Made by a program: the position numbers and the translations under genes. Shown here one piece after another: positions 26,506 through 34,210 of a stretch of DNA of 64,000 nt (the stretch's first letter is position 1; each line of letters begins with the position of its first letter). The DNA comes from Bradyrhizobium campsiandrae (GTDB taxonomy: Bacteria > Pseudomonadota > Alphaproteobacteria > Rhizobiales > Xanthobacteraceae), in the NCBI RefSeq assembly GCF_014529705.1, contig NZ_JAANIH010000035.1, positions 25,269-89,268 on the forward strand. Reading direction: 5' to 3'. The notes under the pieces are model-generated. The model was not told the DNA's origin, made no database searches, and saw only the letters and a program-made list of their open reading frames with translations.

Positions 26506-27483
26506 ATGGACGCATCGTCCACCACGGGTGCAGCGCACCAACCCGGCCGCGGCCGGGTCTATGACTCGATCGTCGAGGCTTTTGGCGACACGCCGATCGT
26601 GCGCCTGCGCCGGCTGCCGGGCCTGCACGGCGTCGGCGCCACCATTCTGGCAAAGCTGGAATATTTCAATCCGGCCTCGAGCGTGAAGGACCGCATCGGC
26701 GCGGCCATGATCATTGCCATGGAGAAGGCGGGCATCATCAAGCCCGACACCGTGCTGATCGAGCCGACCTCCGGCAATACCGGCATCGCGCTCGCCTTCG
26801 TCGCGGCCTCACGCGGTTACCGGTTGAAGCTGGTGATGCCGGAATCCATGTCGATCGAGCGGCGCAAGATGCTCGCCTTCCTCGGCGCCGAACTGGTGCT
26901 GACGCCTGCCGCCCAAGGCATGAAAGGCGCAATTGCCGCGGCCGAAGAGCTCTTGAAGACGACGCCGAACTCGGTGATGCCGCAGCAGTTCAAGAACCTC
27001 GCCAACCCCGAAATCCATCGCCGCACCACGGCCGAGGAAATCTGGAACGACACGGCAGGCAACATCGACTATTTCGTCGCGGGCGTCGGCACGGGCGGCA
27101 CCATCACCGGTGTCGGTCAGGTGCTGAAGCCGCGCAAGGCGTCCTTGCGTGTGGTGGCCGTCGAGCCCGAGGAGAGCCCGGTGCTGTCAGGTGGCCAGCA
27201 CACGCCGCATAAGATCCAGGGCATCGGCGCGGGATTCGTGCCTGACATCCTCGACCGCTCCGTGATCGACGAGATCGTGAAGATCAATTCGACCACGGCC
27301 ATCGAGACGTCGCGGGCGCTGGCGCGGCACGAGGGTATCCCAGGCGGCATCTCCTCTGGCGCGGCGATCGCCGCAGCGCTTGAGATCGGCAAGCGGCCGG
27401 AAGCTGCGGGAAAGACCATCCTGGCGATCGTGCCGTCCTTCTCCGAGCGGTATCTTTCGACGGCTCTGTTTGAAGGAATCTGA
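26506..27483 (+). CDS. cysK: Cysteine synthase A (O-acetylserine sulfhydrylase)
   Basis: CysK makes cysteine from O-acetylserine and sulfide with PLP. The 325-residue protein has the PLP lysine in FNPASSVKDRIG, the asparagine loop PTSGNTGIALA, the phosphate-binding GVGTGGTITGVG, and the C-terminal PGGISSGAA serine region. Length fits the family. A GGGGAG sequence lies 8 nt upstream of the ATG. The N-terminal 20 residues are Gly/Pro-rich and may be disordered. A BrnA antitoxin gene follows 3 bp after the stop. Confidence 0.95.
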   Translation: MDASSTTGAAHQPGRGRVYDSIVEAFGDTPIVRLRRLPGLHGVGATILAKLEYFNPASSVKDRIGAAMIIAMEKAGIIKPDTVLIEPTSGNTGIALAFVAASRGYRLKLVMPESMSIERRKMLAFLGAELVLTPAAQGMKGAIAAAEELLKTTPNSVMPQQFKNLANPEIHRRTTAEEIWNDTAGNIDYFVAGVGTGGTITGVGQVLKPRKASLRVVAVEPEESPVLSGGQHTPHKIQGIGAGFVPDILDRSVIDEIVKINSTTAIETSRALARHEGIPGGISSGAAIAAALEIGKRPEAAGKTILAIVPSFSERYLSTALFEGI

Positions 27484-27486
27484 GAG

Positions 27487-27726
27487 ATGGCGGACCAACC
27501 GAGGCGGCCGCGGACATTGGGCGATGCGCGCACCGAGGCCGAGGCGGCATTCAAGAAGGTGACGGCCAAGGTCGCCGCGCCGCCGCCGAAGCAGAACGCC
27601 GTCCCCGGCGTCAAGGAGCAGATCACGCTGCGCATCGACCAGGATGTGCTGGAGTTCTTCCAGGAGGGCGGCCCCGGCTGGCAGGATCGTATCAACGAGG
27701 CGCTGCGAAAGGCGGCGGGGAAGTAG
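27487..27726 (+). CDS. BrnA family antitoxin, orphan
   Basis: A 79-residue protein with the BrnA ribbon-helix-helix pattern: ITLRIDQDVLEFFQEGGPGWQDRINEALRKAAGK. BrnA binds and neutralises the RelE-fold toxin BrnT and autorepresses the operon. No BrnT gene lies on either side: upstream is cysK (3 bp gap), downstream is intergenic. It is therefore an orphan, maybe recruited as a regulator of cysK, or a relic. Confidence 0.85.
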   Translation: MADQPRRPRTLGDARTEAEAAFKKVTAKVAAPPPKQNAVPGVKEQITLRIDQDVLEFFQEGGPGWQDRINEALRKAAGK

Positions 27727-27768
27727 CTCTCAAGGCGCTTGGAGCGAACGGGTCGGCGAACATTCCAA

Positions 27769-27827
27769 TTTTCTTGCCAAGTTTTCTTGCCAAGTTTCTT
27801 GTCAAGTTTCTTGCCAAGCTCTTGCCG
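27769..27827 (+). repeat. Short tandem repeat, 12-13 bp unit
   Basis: Four tandem copies of TT(T)TCTTGCCAAG, 13, 13, 12 and 12 bp with one base change (GTCAAG), followed by a partial fifth (CTCTTGCCG). It lies 42 bp downstream of the BrnA stop in a gap of 293 bp that otherwise shows nothing coding. Length variation by slipped-strand events is likely. Confidence 0.9.
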
Positions 27828-28019
27828 CGTCGGGGCGCGCTTCGGTGCCCCGACAGGTCGGCTGCAGCGCGCATTGTTTCAATAAAATGAAATCATCCCG
27901 CAACGAGCTGCACGGCTGTTCTGCCAGAGCCACATGCAGCCATGAATTCCGTTTCACAGAGGAGTCACATACGCGACCTAGTTTTTTAGCGTTGGAATTC
28001 TGTGAAGGAAATGTGTCAA

Positions 28020-28703
28020 ATGTCTCGGAATATCATTGGGCGACGATCTGTCGCTGCCGCGATTGCGCTTCTAGCGGCTTCGCTATCCAGTATGGCCAAG
28101 GCCGGCACGGTCTACGAGAGCGCGACATATACGGGCGCTGATACGGGCGAATATATCCTCAGCAACAACGATCTGATCGGCGCAGCGTTCACGCTCACCC
28201 AGAAGACCACGATCACGGCAATCGGTGCGCAGTTCGGCGGTTTCCCGTCGGGCCAGATCTTTGGCGCCATCGTTCCTGTGTCGTCTTCCACCCTGCTGCC
28301 GACATTCGCCTCGTCGGGCATCGAAGCAAACAGTCTCGCCCATGTTGTGTTCTCCGTGCCCACGGTGACGGCGATCGATCTAGCCGAGTCGTTGTCAGTT
28401 ACATTGAACGCGGGGACCTATGGTGTCGTGTTCGGATCGGGTGCGTTCGGCGCCAACGGCAATGCGGGTCTCGGCTTCCTGAACAATCCTGTCGGGTCAC
28501 CCAATCTGTTTCGTTCGTTCTTTTCGAACGATTGGGACGCGTTCGGCGACACGGGTGTCAGACTCTTCGTCGAGGGGAATGCGGTTGGCGCAGTTCCCGA
28601 GCCCTCCACTTGGGCCATGATGATGATCGGCTTTGCCGGACTGGCAGCCGTCACACGCTATCGTCGTCGGTCCTCGACGAGAGCGGGTCTGAACGCGATC
28701 TAG
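28020..28703 (+). CDS. PEPxxWA-CTERM sorting-domain protein
   Basis: A 227-residue exported protein. It starts with a basic signal peptide (RRSVAAAIALLAASLSSMAKA) and ends with the tripartite PEP-CTERM signal VPEPSTWAMMMIGFAGLAAVTRYRRR: PEPxxWA motif, a hydrophobic segment and a basic cluster. Such proteins are processed by exosortase in bacteria with exopolysaccharide systems. The mature domain is beta-rich, with regular Gly/Ser/Thr and no Cys. No exosortase gene is in the window. The ATG at 28020 follows GAAGGAA; a GTG at 28002 is less likely. Confidence 0.88.
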   Translation: MSRNIIGRRSVAAAIALLAASLSSMAKAGTVYESATYTGADTGEYILSNNDLIGAAFTLTQKTTITAIGAQFGGFPSGQIFGAIVPVSSSTLLPTFASSGIEANSLAHVVFSVPTVTAIDLAESLSVTLNAGTYGVVFGSGAFGANGNAGLGFLNNPVGSPNLFRSFFSNDWDAFGDTGVRLFVEGNAVGAVPEPSTWAMMMIGFAGLAAVTRYRRRSSTRAGLNAI

Positions 28704-28749
28704 GCGTTCGTGCAAGCCTCTGCACCGGCCCTCAATCATGCTCGGCAAG

Positions 28750-28780
28750 AAGAGTGTCCGATGGGACACTCTTTCGTTTT
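28750..28780 (+). terminator. Terminator of the PEP-CTERM gene
   Basis: A perfect 10-bp stem AAGAGTGTCC / GGACACTCTT with a 4-base loop, followed by TCGTTTT. It lies 47 bp after the stop codon. Confidence 0.85.
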
Positions 28781-28817
28781 AGGTCGATTTCAAAGCACGA
28801 TCAGTAGTGATCAATAG

Positions 28818-28848
28818 AAAGGACCCGGACCAAGCGGCCGGGTCCTTT
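28818..28848. terminator. Bidirectional hairpin between convergent genes
   Basis: An 11-bp perfect stem AAAGGACCCGG / CCGGGTCCTTT with a 9-base loop, 22 bp from the stop of the minus-strand caspase-like gene. T/A flanks are short but present on both sides. Confidence 0.75.
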
Positions 28849-28869
28849 CCTGATATGTCCGGGAAGCGA

Positions 28870-30276
28870 CTAGCGACGGAACATGCCACCCATCATGCCG
28901 CCGACGACGCCGCCGACGAACGCTGCGCCGGCATCGCCTCCGCCGCGGTGCTGAACCGGAGCGCTCTGCGCAGGCGCGGCGCGCCGGGTGGGCTTCGGGC
29001 TGTCCTCACTTGCGGTCGTCGTCGACGCCACGATCTCGGAGAGCAGCGCCTTGTGCTGGAGCCTGTTGAGGAAGCCCGTCGACGGATAGCCGCGGGCGGC
29101 CTGCCAGCGCTTCAGCACCGAGCGGGTCTCGTCGGTGAACACACCCGTGACCTTGGTGTCGAAACCTAGGCCGTTGAGGCGGCGCTGCACGTCACGGCGC
29201 TGCCCCTTGTCGAGGCCGATCTGGTCCTCGGTGAGCTGGCTGGCGTCATCAGTGAACGTCGCGGGATCGACGCCGGCATTGAGATTGCGCGTCGTGGTCG
29301 ACGGCCCGTTCTGGATTGCGGCGAGCCGTGCCAGCGCCAGCGGCTTGAACTGGCCGTTGGGATAGGCAGAGAGATAGGCGTTGAGCTCTTCCGGCTTGTT
29401 CGATTCCTTCACCGAGCGCCAGAACTCGACTTCAGCCTCGGACCCGCCGGCCGCTGCGGCTGGTGCCGCGCTTGCCGTCGGCGCCGCATTCGCGACCTGG
29501 GTCGTCGGCGCCTGGTTGAGGTAGACCGCGCCGATCAGATTGGTGTGGCCCCAGGGCAGCTGACCCTTGTGGGTCTCTTCATTGACCTGGGCGCGGACAG
29601 AGGTCATCGCCTGCTGGATCTCGACGCCGGGCTTGGTGATGTTGTCGATCAGCGCGCGGGTAAAGGGGCTGTTGTTGCCCTCCTGGCCGTCGAGCGCGGT
29701 CTGGCCGGGGCCGGTGGCGAACGCGATCAGCGTGCCTTCGCCCGACTTCATCTCGGCAAGACCACTCCCGACATTGACGCTGCGGGTGGCCGAGTTCGAC
29801 TTGATCTTGGCGGCGAAGGGATTGTCGCGGCAGGCATCGAGGAACACCAGCTTGACCTTGGCGCCCCCCATGGTCTGGTCGAGCGTGAGGTCGACGTTGA
29901 TGGCCGCCCCGAGCTTGACGTCCATCTCCGACTTGATGTCGGCATCGACGGGCAAGAGGTAGTTGGTGCCGCCAACGGCGATGCCATGGCCGGCATAATA
30001 GAACACCGCGATGTCGGAGCCCTGCGCCTTGCGGCCGAAATCCAAGAGCTTCTCGGTCATCTGGTCACGCGAGAGGTTGGATCCTTCGATCACCTCGAAG
30101 CCGACATTGCGCAGCGTCGATGCCATCGCCTTGGCATCGATCGGCGGGTTCGGCAGTTGCGCGACGTTCTTGTAGGCGCCGTTGCCGACGACAAAGGCGA
30201 CGCGTCGGTCGGCCTTCGCGGCGCTGACCGACAGAACCATGCACATCAGCGAAACGATGATGGTGAGAGTGCGCAT
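28870..30276 (-). CDS. Caspase-like (peptidase C14) protein with peptidoglycan-binding-like domain
   Basis: A 468-residue exported metacaspase-type protein. After the signal peptide (1-22), the p20-like domain spans about 25-250 with the catalytic dyad His97 (FYYAGHGI) and Cys149 (VFLDACRDNPF) and the SPFTRALI end. A short Ala-rich linker (about 285-305) and a segment with SAYPNGQFKPLA lead to a putative peptidoglycan-binding fold near 375-440 (QRRDVQRRLNGLGFDTKVTGVF). The tail is Gly-rich with GGVVGGMMGGMF, a glycine-zipper-like membrane sequence. The ATG at 30276 is chosen for the signal. Substrates unknown; no partner gene is evident. Confidence 0.88.
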   Translation of the reverse strand: MRTLTIIVSLMCMVLSVSAAKADRRVAFVVGNGAYKNVAQLPNPPIDAKAMASTLRNVGFEVIEGSNLSRDQMTEKLLDFGRKAQGSDIAVFYYAGHGIAVGGTNYLLPVDADIKSEMDVKLGAAINVDLTLDQTMGGAKVKLVFLDACRDNPFAAKIKSNSATRSVNVGSGLAEMKSGEGTLIAFATGPGQTALDGQEGNNSPFTRALIDNITKPGVEIQQAMTSVRAQVNEETHKGQLPWGHTNLIGAVYLNQAPTTQVANAAPTASAAPAAAAGGSEAEVEFWRSVKESNKPEELNAYLSAYPNGQFKPLALARLAAIQNGPSTTTRNLNAGVDPATFTDDASQLTEDQIGLDKGQRRDVQRRLNGLGFDTKVTGVFTDETRSVLKRWQAARGYPSTGFLNRLQHKALLSEIVASTTTASEDSPKPTRRAAPAQSAPVQHRGGGDAGAAFVGGVVGGMMGGMFRR

Positions 30277-30479
30277 TTGAAATCCCCAACAGAATCGAAT
30301 GGCGGACAGCAACAAATCGGCGTCAAACCTACACGAAACCGCCCGGCCTCGCGCGAGCAAATCGACAACTCATCCAATCCATTGCCCTGTGACCGAGTAT
30401 GCACGATGGAAACGCTCTTCCAGCGTGATCCAAATCACGCTCGGCCACCTGGATTTGTCGCGTCAGGCAGTGCGCCGGT

Positions 30480-31355
30480 TCACGGCGCCCGAGCGGGAAC
30501 CGGGGTGGACGGCCTCAAATTCAGGAGATTGCCGCACAGGATCAGGGCTGCGCCGAGCACGGTCCAGGCATCGAGGCGTTCGGAATAGAGCAGCCAGCCG
30601 GCCGTCGCGGTGAGGGGGACTCGCAGAAAGTCCATGGGAACGACGACGGTGGCGTCCGCATAGCGCATCGCGCTGGCGAGGCAATAGTGCGAGAAAGTGC
30701 CGCAGACGGCGATGACGCCCATCCAGGCCCAGATATCGACCGACGGCCAGGTCCAGACGAACAGCGTGGGCACGACGCCCGCGACCGATTGCACCACGAT
30801 CATCCAGAACAAGATCGACAGCGGGCTTTCGGTGCGAGTCAGCGATTTGACGAGCGCCATCGACACGCCAAAGCCCATGGCGGCGCCAAGCGCGATCAGC
30901 TGGCCCGGATTGATCTCGCCGGCGGCGGGCCGGACGATGACGATCACGCCGACGAGGCCGAGCACGATGGCGGCGATCTTCCACGGCGTGATGCGCTCGG
31001 ACAGAAAGCTGGCGGCCAGGATCGCCGTCCAGATCGGCATGGTGAACTCGATCGCCACCACCTGACCGATCGGGATCAGCGTCAGCGCGAAGAACCAGCC
31101 AAGCTGGGCGACATAGTGGATGAAGTTGCGGCCAATGTGCTCCGGCAGGCGCTGCGTTCTCAACAGCTTGAAACCGCCTGCGCGGTGGATGATCGGCAAC
31201 AGCAGCACGAAGCCCGTCAGCGAACGCACCTCCATGATCTCGAAGACATTCACCGCGCGCGCGGCCTCGCGTCCGGCGACCGCCATCACCAGCGTCAGGG
31301 ATAGCCAACCGGCCATCCACAGCGCAGCCATCGTTTTGGATGGTGTCGTGCTCAT
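30480..31355 (-). CDS. DMT family (EamA) membrane transporter
   Basis: A 291-residue inner-membrane protein with ten predicted hydrophobic helices forming two EamA repeats: residues about 10-140 and 150-280. EamA proteins export metabolites such as amino acids. The FEIMEVRSLTGF and YADATVVVPMDFLRVP segments are characteristic of the RhaT/YdcZ-like group in alphaproteobacteria. The substrate is unknown. The 203 bp downstream to the caspase gene start show no gene. Confidence 0.9.
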   Translation of the reverse strand: MSTTPSKTMAALWMAGWLSLTLVMAVAGREAARAVNVFEIMEVRSLTGFVLLLPIIHRAGGFKLLRTQRLPEHIGRNFIHYVAQLGWFFALTLIPIGQVVAIEFTMPIWTAILAASFLSERITPWKIAAIVLGLVGVIVIVRPAAGEINPGQLIALGAAMGFGVSMALVKSLTRTESPLSILFWMIVVQSVAGVVPTLFVWTWPSVDIWAWMGVIAVCGTFSHYCLASAMRYADATVVVPMDFLRVPLTATAGWLLYSERLDAWTVLGAALILCGNLLNLRPSTPVPARAP

Positions 31356-31465
31356 GGGGGAAACGGGAATCCTGAGGGGAGGCCGGTATCGGCGACATCG
31401 GCCGCCTTTGCAACGGCCAATCCGCCGCTGCAGCGATGCAGCGTGGCGTTCGTGCCCTGGCGCAT

Positions 31466-31497
31466 AAAAAAATCGATCCGGCGAGGTCGCCGGATCG
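31466..31497 (-). terminator. Terminator of the small secreted-protein pair
   Basis: An 11-bp inverted repeat CGATCCGGCGA / TCGCCGGATCG with 2 unpaired bases (an inner pair or two probably open) and a seven-base T run on the minus strand. It starts 26 bp past the stop at 31523. Confidence 0.85.
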
Positions 31498-31522
31498 AGT
31501 GTTCTTGTCGTCGTCTTGTGGC

Positions 31523-32068
31523 TTAGCGCGACATCGAGATGTTGGCGCCGCGGAACTGGCTGTCCGCGCGGATGGTGACGCTCTGCTTGCTGCCGCTCGT
31601 CCTCAGCCCGATATTGGCGTTGAAGCCGGCGGTCGAGGCGACCACCTCGAAGTTTCCGCCGCCGCCGCGTCCCTGAAGGGAGCCGCTGATATTGCGGCTC
31701 GACTCGGACCAGCTGCCCGTGATGGCGCTGCCCTCGGCCCTGACGTTGGCGCCGAGGTTGAACTTGTAGGCGTCGCTGGCGCAGGTCAGCGACATCTCCA
31801 TGGTCGGGCCGATCGGGGCGTATTTGGCCCGACAGCGGATCCGCTCGGTCGAACCGTCGTCAAGTGTCACCGTGCCCCCGCCGCTCCAGGTTCCCGCCAG
31901 AGGCGCGAACGGGCCGGACTGGGCCTTGCTTTCAGAGTTGGCGAATCCGGCTGCAAACAAAACGGCGGCCGCGATCAGCAGCCGCCCGTTCCAGGCGCGA
32001 GCCTCAGTTGGTTTATTGGCGCGATGCTTCCCACCGCCCGCTGCACGGTATGCCTGCAGATGCTCCAT
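31523..32068 (-). CDS. Exported hypothetical protein
   Basis: A 181-residue protein from the ATG at 32068. A hydrophobic signal-like stretch (RLLIAAAVLFAAGFANSESKA) begins near residue 29, preceded by a basic N-region. The mature domain is a beta-barrel-like fold: FAPLAGTWSGGGTVTLDDGSTERIRC, SLTCASDAYKFNLGANV, ITGSWSE, IRADSQFRGANISMSR. I recognise it only as a Bradyrhizobium-type exported protein. The start codon lies inside the 3' end of the upstream gene (56 bp overlap in another frame); no in-frame ATG closer to the signal exists. Confidence 0.7.
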   Translation of the reverse strand: MEHLQAYRAAGGGKHRANKPTEARAWNGRLLIAAAVLFAAGFANSESKAQSGPFAPLAGTWSGGGTVTLDDGSTERIRCRAKYAPIGPTMEMSLTCASDAYKFNLGANVRAEGSAITGSWSESSRNISGSLQGRGGGGNFEVVASTAGFNANIGLRTSGSKQSVTIRADSQFRGANISMSR

Positions 32069-32363
32069 TCCACTTCCCCGATCCGGCGTTGCCGTTGAGT
32101 TGACCGTTGGCATATGCACCATTGATCGAAACTTTCACAAGTCCCCCGCTGCCGATGGTGCCGGAAACGTTAGCGCCGGGCGCGGTGATCTTGCCGTCGG
32201 CAACCGTCAGCATCGAGCTTGCGGTCGGCTCGCAGGAACCGGTCTTGGTCACGATAGTGACCTGCCAATTGCCGTCAAAGGGGGTCTGGGCCACCGCAGG
32301 AGCGGCGAGAGTGGCGGTAAAAACTGATGCGGCACAGAACGCCGCAATGCGACCAAAACGCAT
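32013..32363 (-). CDS. Small exported hypothetical protein
   Basis: A 116-residue protein with a clear signal peptide (MRFGRIAAFCAASVFTATLAAPAVAQ). The mature part starts TPFDGNWQVTIVTKTGSCEP and has Gly/Ala/Asn-rich beta-strand repeats with one likely disulfide (GSC...IPC). It resembles other small Bradyrhizobium exported proteins that measure the same strand pattern as the overlapping downstream gene; the two may form a translationally coupled pair. The 208 bp upstream to 32571 contain no gene. Confidence 0.7.
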   Translation of the reverse strand: MRFGRIAAFCAASVFTATLAAPAVAQTPFDGNWQVTIVTKTGSCEPTASSMLTVADGKITAPGANVSGTIGSGGLVKVSINGAYANGQLNGNAGSGKWNGASAGIPCSGRWEASRQ

Positions 32364-32571
32364 GAATTCCGTCCTTGAATTTGTCTGATATGCTGACCCT
32401 TATTCGGGCCAAATGTGACGGAAATTTGGTGCGTCGCAAAGTCGAAAATTGTTCCTGTGGAAACAATGGTTTATTTGCGTTTCTAGGTCCAATTTTTGAA
32501 GCAAAATCAAAGCGGCTTCACGTTAATCCTTAACGTCACGAGAGACTCAAGGACGGGGTTCAACAGCGACC

Positions 32572-33159
32572 TCAAGAAAGACTTGGCGCCGAGGTCGCGA
32601 ATTGCTCGTCCTGGGCCTTGGCTGGCAGCGCCTTATGAACCTTGGCGTAGTCGATCACGTCAGCCAGCAGCTTGAGGCCGAGCGGGGCCAGTGCACGCTC
32701 CCAGAGCTCGCGCGCGGTCTCGCCTTTCTTGACGAAGCACCAGTCCTGGGCGGCGATGGCGCCGGCATCCATGCGCTCGGCGAGGTGATAGATGGTGCCG
32801 CCGGCGATCGGATCGCCTTCCTTGATGGTCCACTCCACCGCGGCCTTGCCGCGATGGCGCGGCAGCAACGAGGGGTGATAGCCGATCCCGCCGAGCTTGG
32901 CGGCCGCGAGCGCGTCCTTCCCGATCCGGGCGTGGCTGTGGGCGGTGATGATCAGGTCGGTGTCGGGGGCGATTTCGGAGGCCACCACCAGCTTTGGATT
33001 GGCCTGCACCACCACCTCGATGCCTGCGGCCTTGGCCGTCGCAGCCAGGCGATCCTCCGCGTCGGCCACCACGACCCGCACGATGCCGACACCGTGCTCA
33101 CGGAGCATGTTGAGGGTGGTCACGCCGAAATGGCGGGAGCCGACGAGGGTAATGCGCAT
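32572..33159 (-). CDS. Formyltransferase-fold protein lacking the catalytic Asn
   Basis: A 195-residue protein with the N-terminal formyltransferase fold (MRITLVGSRHFGVTTLNML) and the folate-site segment GIGYHPSLLPRHRG, then ERMDAGAIAAQ. In formyltransferases the triad is Asn-His-Asp, with Asn two residues before His. Here the order is Gly93, Tyr94, His95 and Asp131, so His and Asp remain but the Asn is Gly. The C-terminal domain of methionyl-tRNA formyltransferase is absent. A conserved alphaproteobacterial family of this form may exist; activity is doubtful or altered, and the substrate is unknown. Confidence 0.8.
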   Translation of the reverse strand: MRITLVGSRHFGVTTLNMLREHGVGIVRVVVADAEDRLAATAKAAGIEVVVQANPKLVVASEIAPDTDLIITAHSHARIGKDALAAAKLGGIGYHPSLLPRHRGKAAVEWTIKEGDPIAGGTIYHLAERMDAGAIAAQDWCFVKKGETARELWERALAPLGLKLLADVIDYAKVHKALPAKAQDEQFATSAPSLS

Positions 33160-33347
33160 GGGTGTCTGTTCCGTCTCGCAGCTGCGTCATCCCCCGATAA
33201 CACGTCCGGCCGTCCTGTCACCACCCGCGCGGCATTTGCGCCGGTTATCAACAATGCGAAGGGACGGGGGCTGTGAACGCGGCGATTGCGCCGCCGGCGG
33301 CTCCGGTGCTTCCATGCGCGCATTGCGAGCAGCCTGGAGAAAAGCAG

Positions 33348-33632
33348 ATGCGTCACGCGTGGTTTGCCTGTCTCGCCGTCCTGATGGCGGCCGCTCCGGC
33401 CCGTGCCGGTGGACCTTATCCGGCGATCCCGCCCGAGATCGGGGTCGCGCCCATCATCGGCCCGAGCTGGGATGGCTATCGCTGCGTTGAAGGGGTGCCC
33501 TACAATTTCTACCACGGCGTCTATTACGGCGAGGAGCCGCCACCGATCTATCGCGGTTACGCTTACAGGCCGTACTATCGTTACAGCGCCTACCGCAGGC
33601 TGCCGCGGAAATACTTCTGCGTGGTCGATTAG
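33348..33632 (+). CDS. Small exported Tyr/Pro-rich protein, hypothetical
   Basis: A 94-residue protein with signal peptide MRHAWFACLAVLMAAAPARA. The mature part is rich in Tyr, Pro and Arg: YRCVEGVPYNFYHGVYYG, YRGYAYRPYYRYSAYRR, ending in KYFCVVD, with two cysteines. The ATG at 33348 follows a GGAG ribosome site. No function is proposed. The 336-bp gap after it (33633-33968) contains an isolated strong terminator. Confidence 0.7.
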   Translation: MRHAWFACLAVLMAAAPARAGGPYPAIPPEIGVAPIIGPSWDGYRCVEGVPYNFYHGVYYGEEPPPIYRGYAYRPYYRYSAYRRLPRKYFCVVD

Positions 33633-33784
33633 CGTTGCCGCATGGCCACGGTCGGCCGCAAATGATCACTGCACGGTTCCTGTGTTTCATTTTTAACAGA
33701 AGGAATCCGCCATATGCGGTTAGAACGTGCGCCTACCGGGGCTGGCCAAATTTCATGTCGGATCCGTTTTCGAACCCGGTCTTG

Positions 33785-33813
33785 GCCGCTGGCGTGATCG
33801 CCAGCGGCTTTTT
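33785..33813 (+). terminator. Strong intrinsic terminator without an adjacent gene
   Basis: A perfect 10-bp stem GCCGCTGGCG / CGCCAGCGGC with a TGAT loop and five T. The nearest upstream stop is 150 bp away, longer than usual, so the transcript ending here may be a long 3' UTR or a small RNA encoded in 33640-33813. Nothing else is seen between 33814 and 33968. Confidence 0.85.
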
Positions 33814-33968
33814 AATTCCTGCGATCACGAAATCATCAAACGGTAACGCGTTCTCAACCTGCTTGTCGTATCGACGAATCCGTCGCGGATTTGTATTGCG
33901 TACCGCGACACAAAAATGTCCCGCCGGCGCGGGTGCGTCGCGCGGGCATTTTGGCCGAGACCGATTTT

Positions 33969-34205
33969 ATGCCGAGCGCAATTGAGCAGATCGTCGACGC
34001 CTATGTGCGGCTGAAGAACCGCCGCGGCCTTGACGAACTGATGATGCACAGGCAGCGGCTCGCCATCGATCTGAAGAGCAGGTCAGGCGGTTACGATCTC
34101 AGCCTTCCGATCGACAAGATCGACGAGGAGATCGCGATCATCGAGCAAGGTCTTAGCCGGCTGAAGGCGCAATCCACGGATTCCAGCACGACACCTCGGA
34201 CCTGA
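33969..34205 (+). CDS. Small cytosolic hypothetical protein
   Basis: A 78-residue acidic and basic alternating protein: IEQIVDAYVRLKNRRGLDELMMHRQRLAIDLKSR, then DLSLPIDKIDEEIAIIEQGLSRL. It reads as two to three helices with strong heptad character. I recognise it as a common Bradyrhizobium small protein without known function. The ATG at 33969 gives MPSAIEQI; a longer frame exists but its N-terminal part is atypical. It ends convergently 5 bp from the next gene. Confidence 0.65.
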   Translation: MPSAIEQIVDAYVRLKNRRGLDELMMHRQRLAIDLKSRSGGYDLSLPIDKIDEEIAIIEQGLSRLKAQSTDSSTTPRT

Positions 34206-34210
34206 CGCGC

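Noticed and set aside
27769..27827. CRISPR array
   Set aside because: Units of 12-13 bp directly abut without spacers, so it is a simple tandem repeat.
33635..33985. 116-codon plus-strand frame
   Set aside because: It crosses a perfect terminator hairpin and has no recognisable motif or ribosome site.
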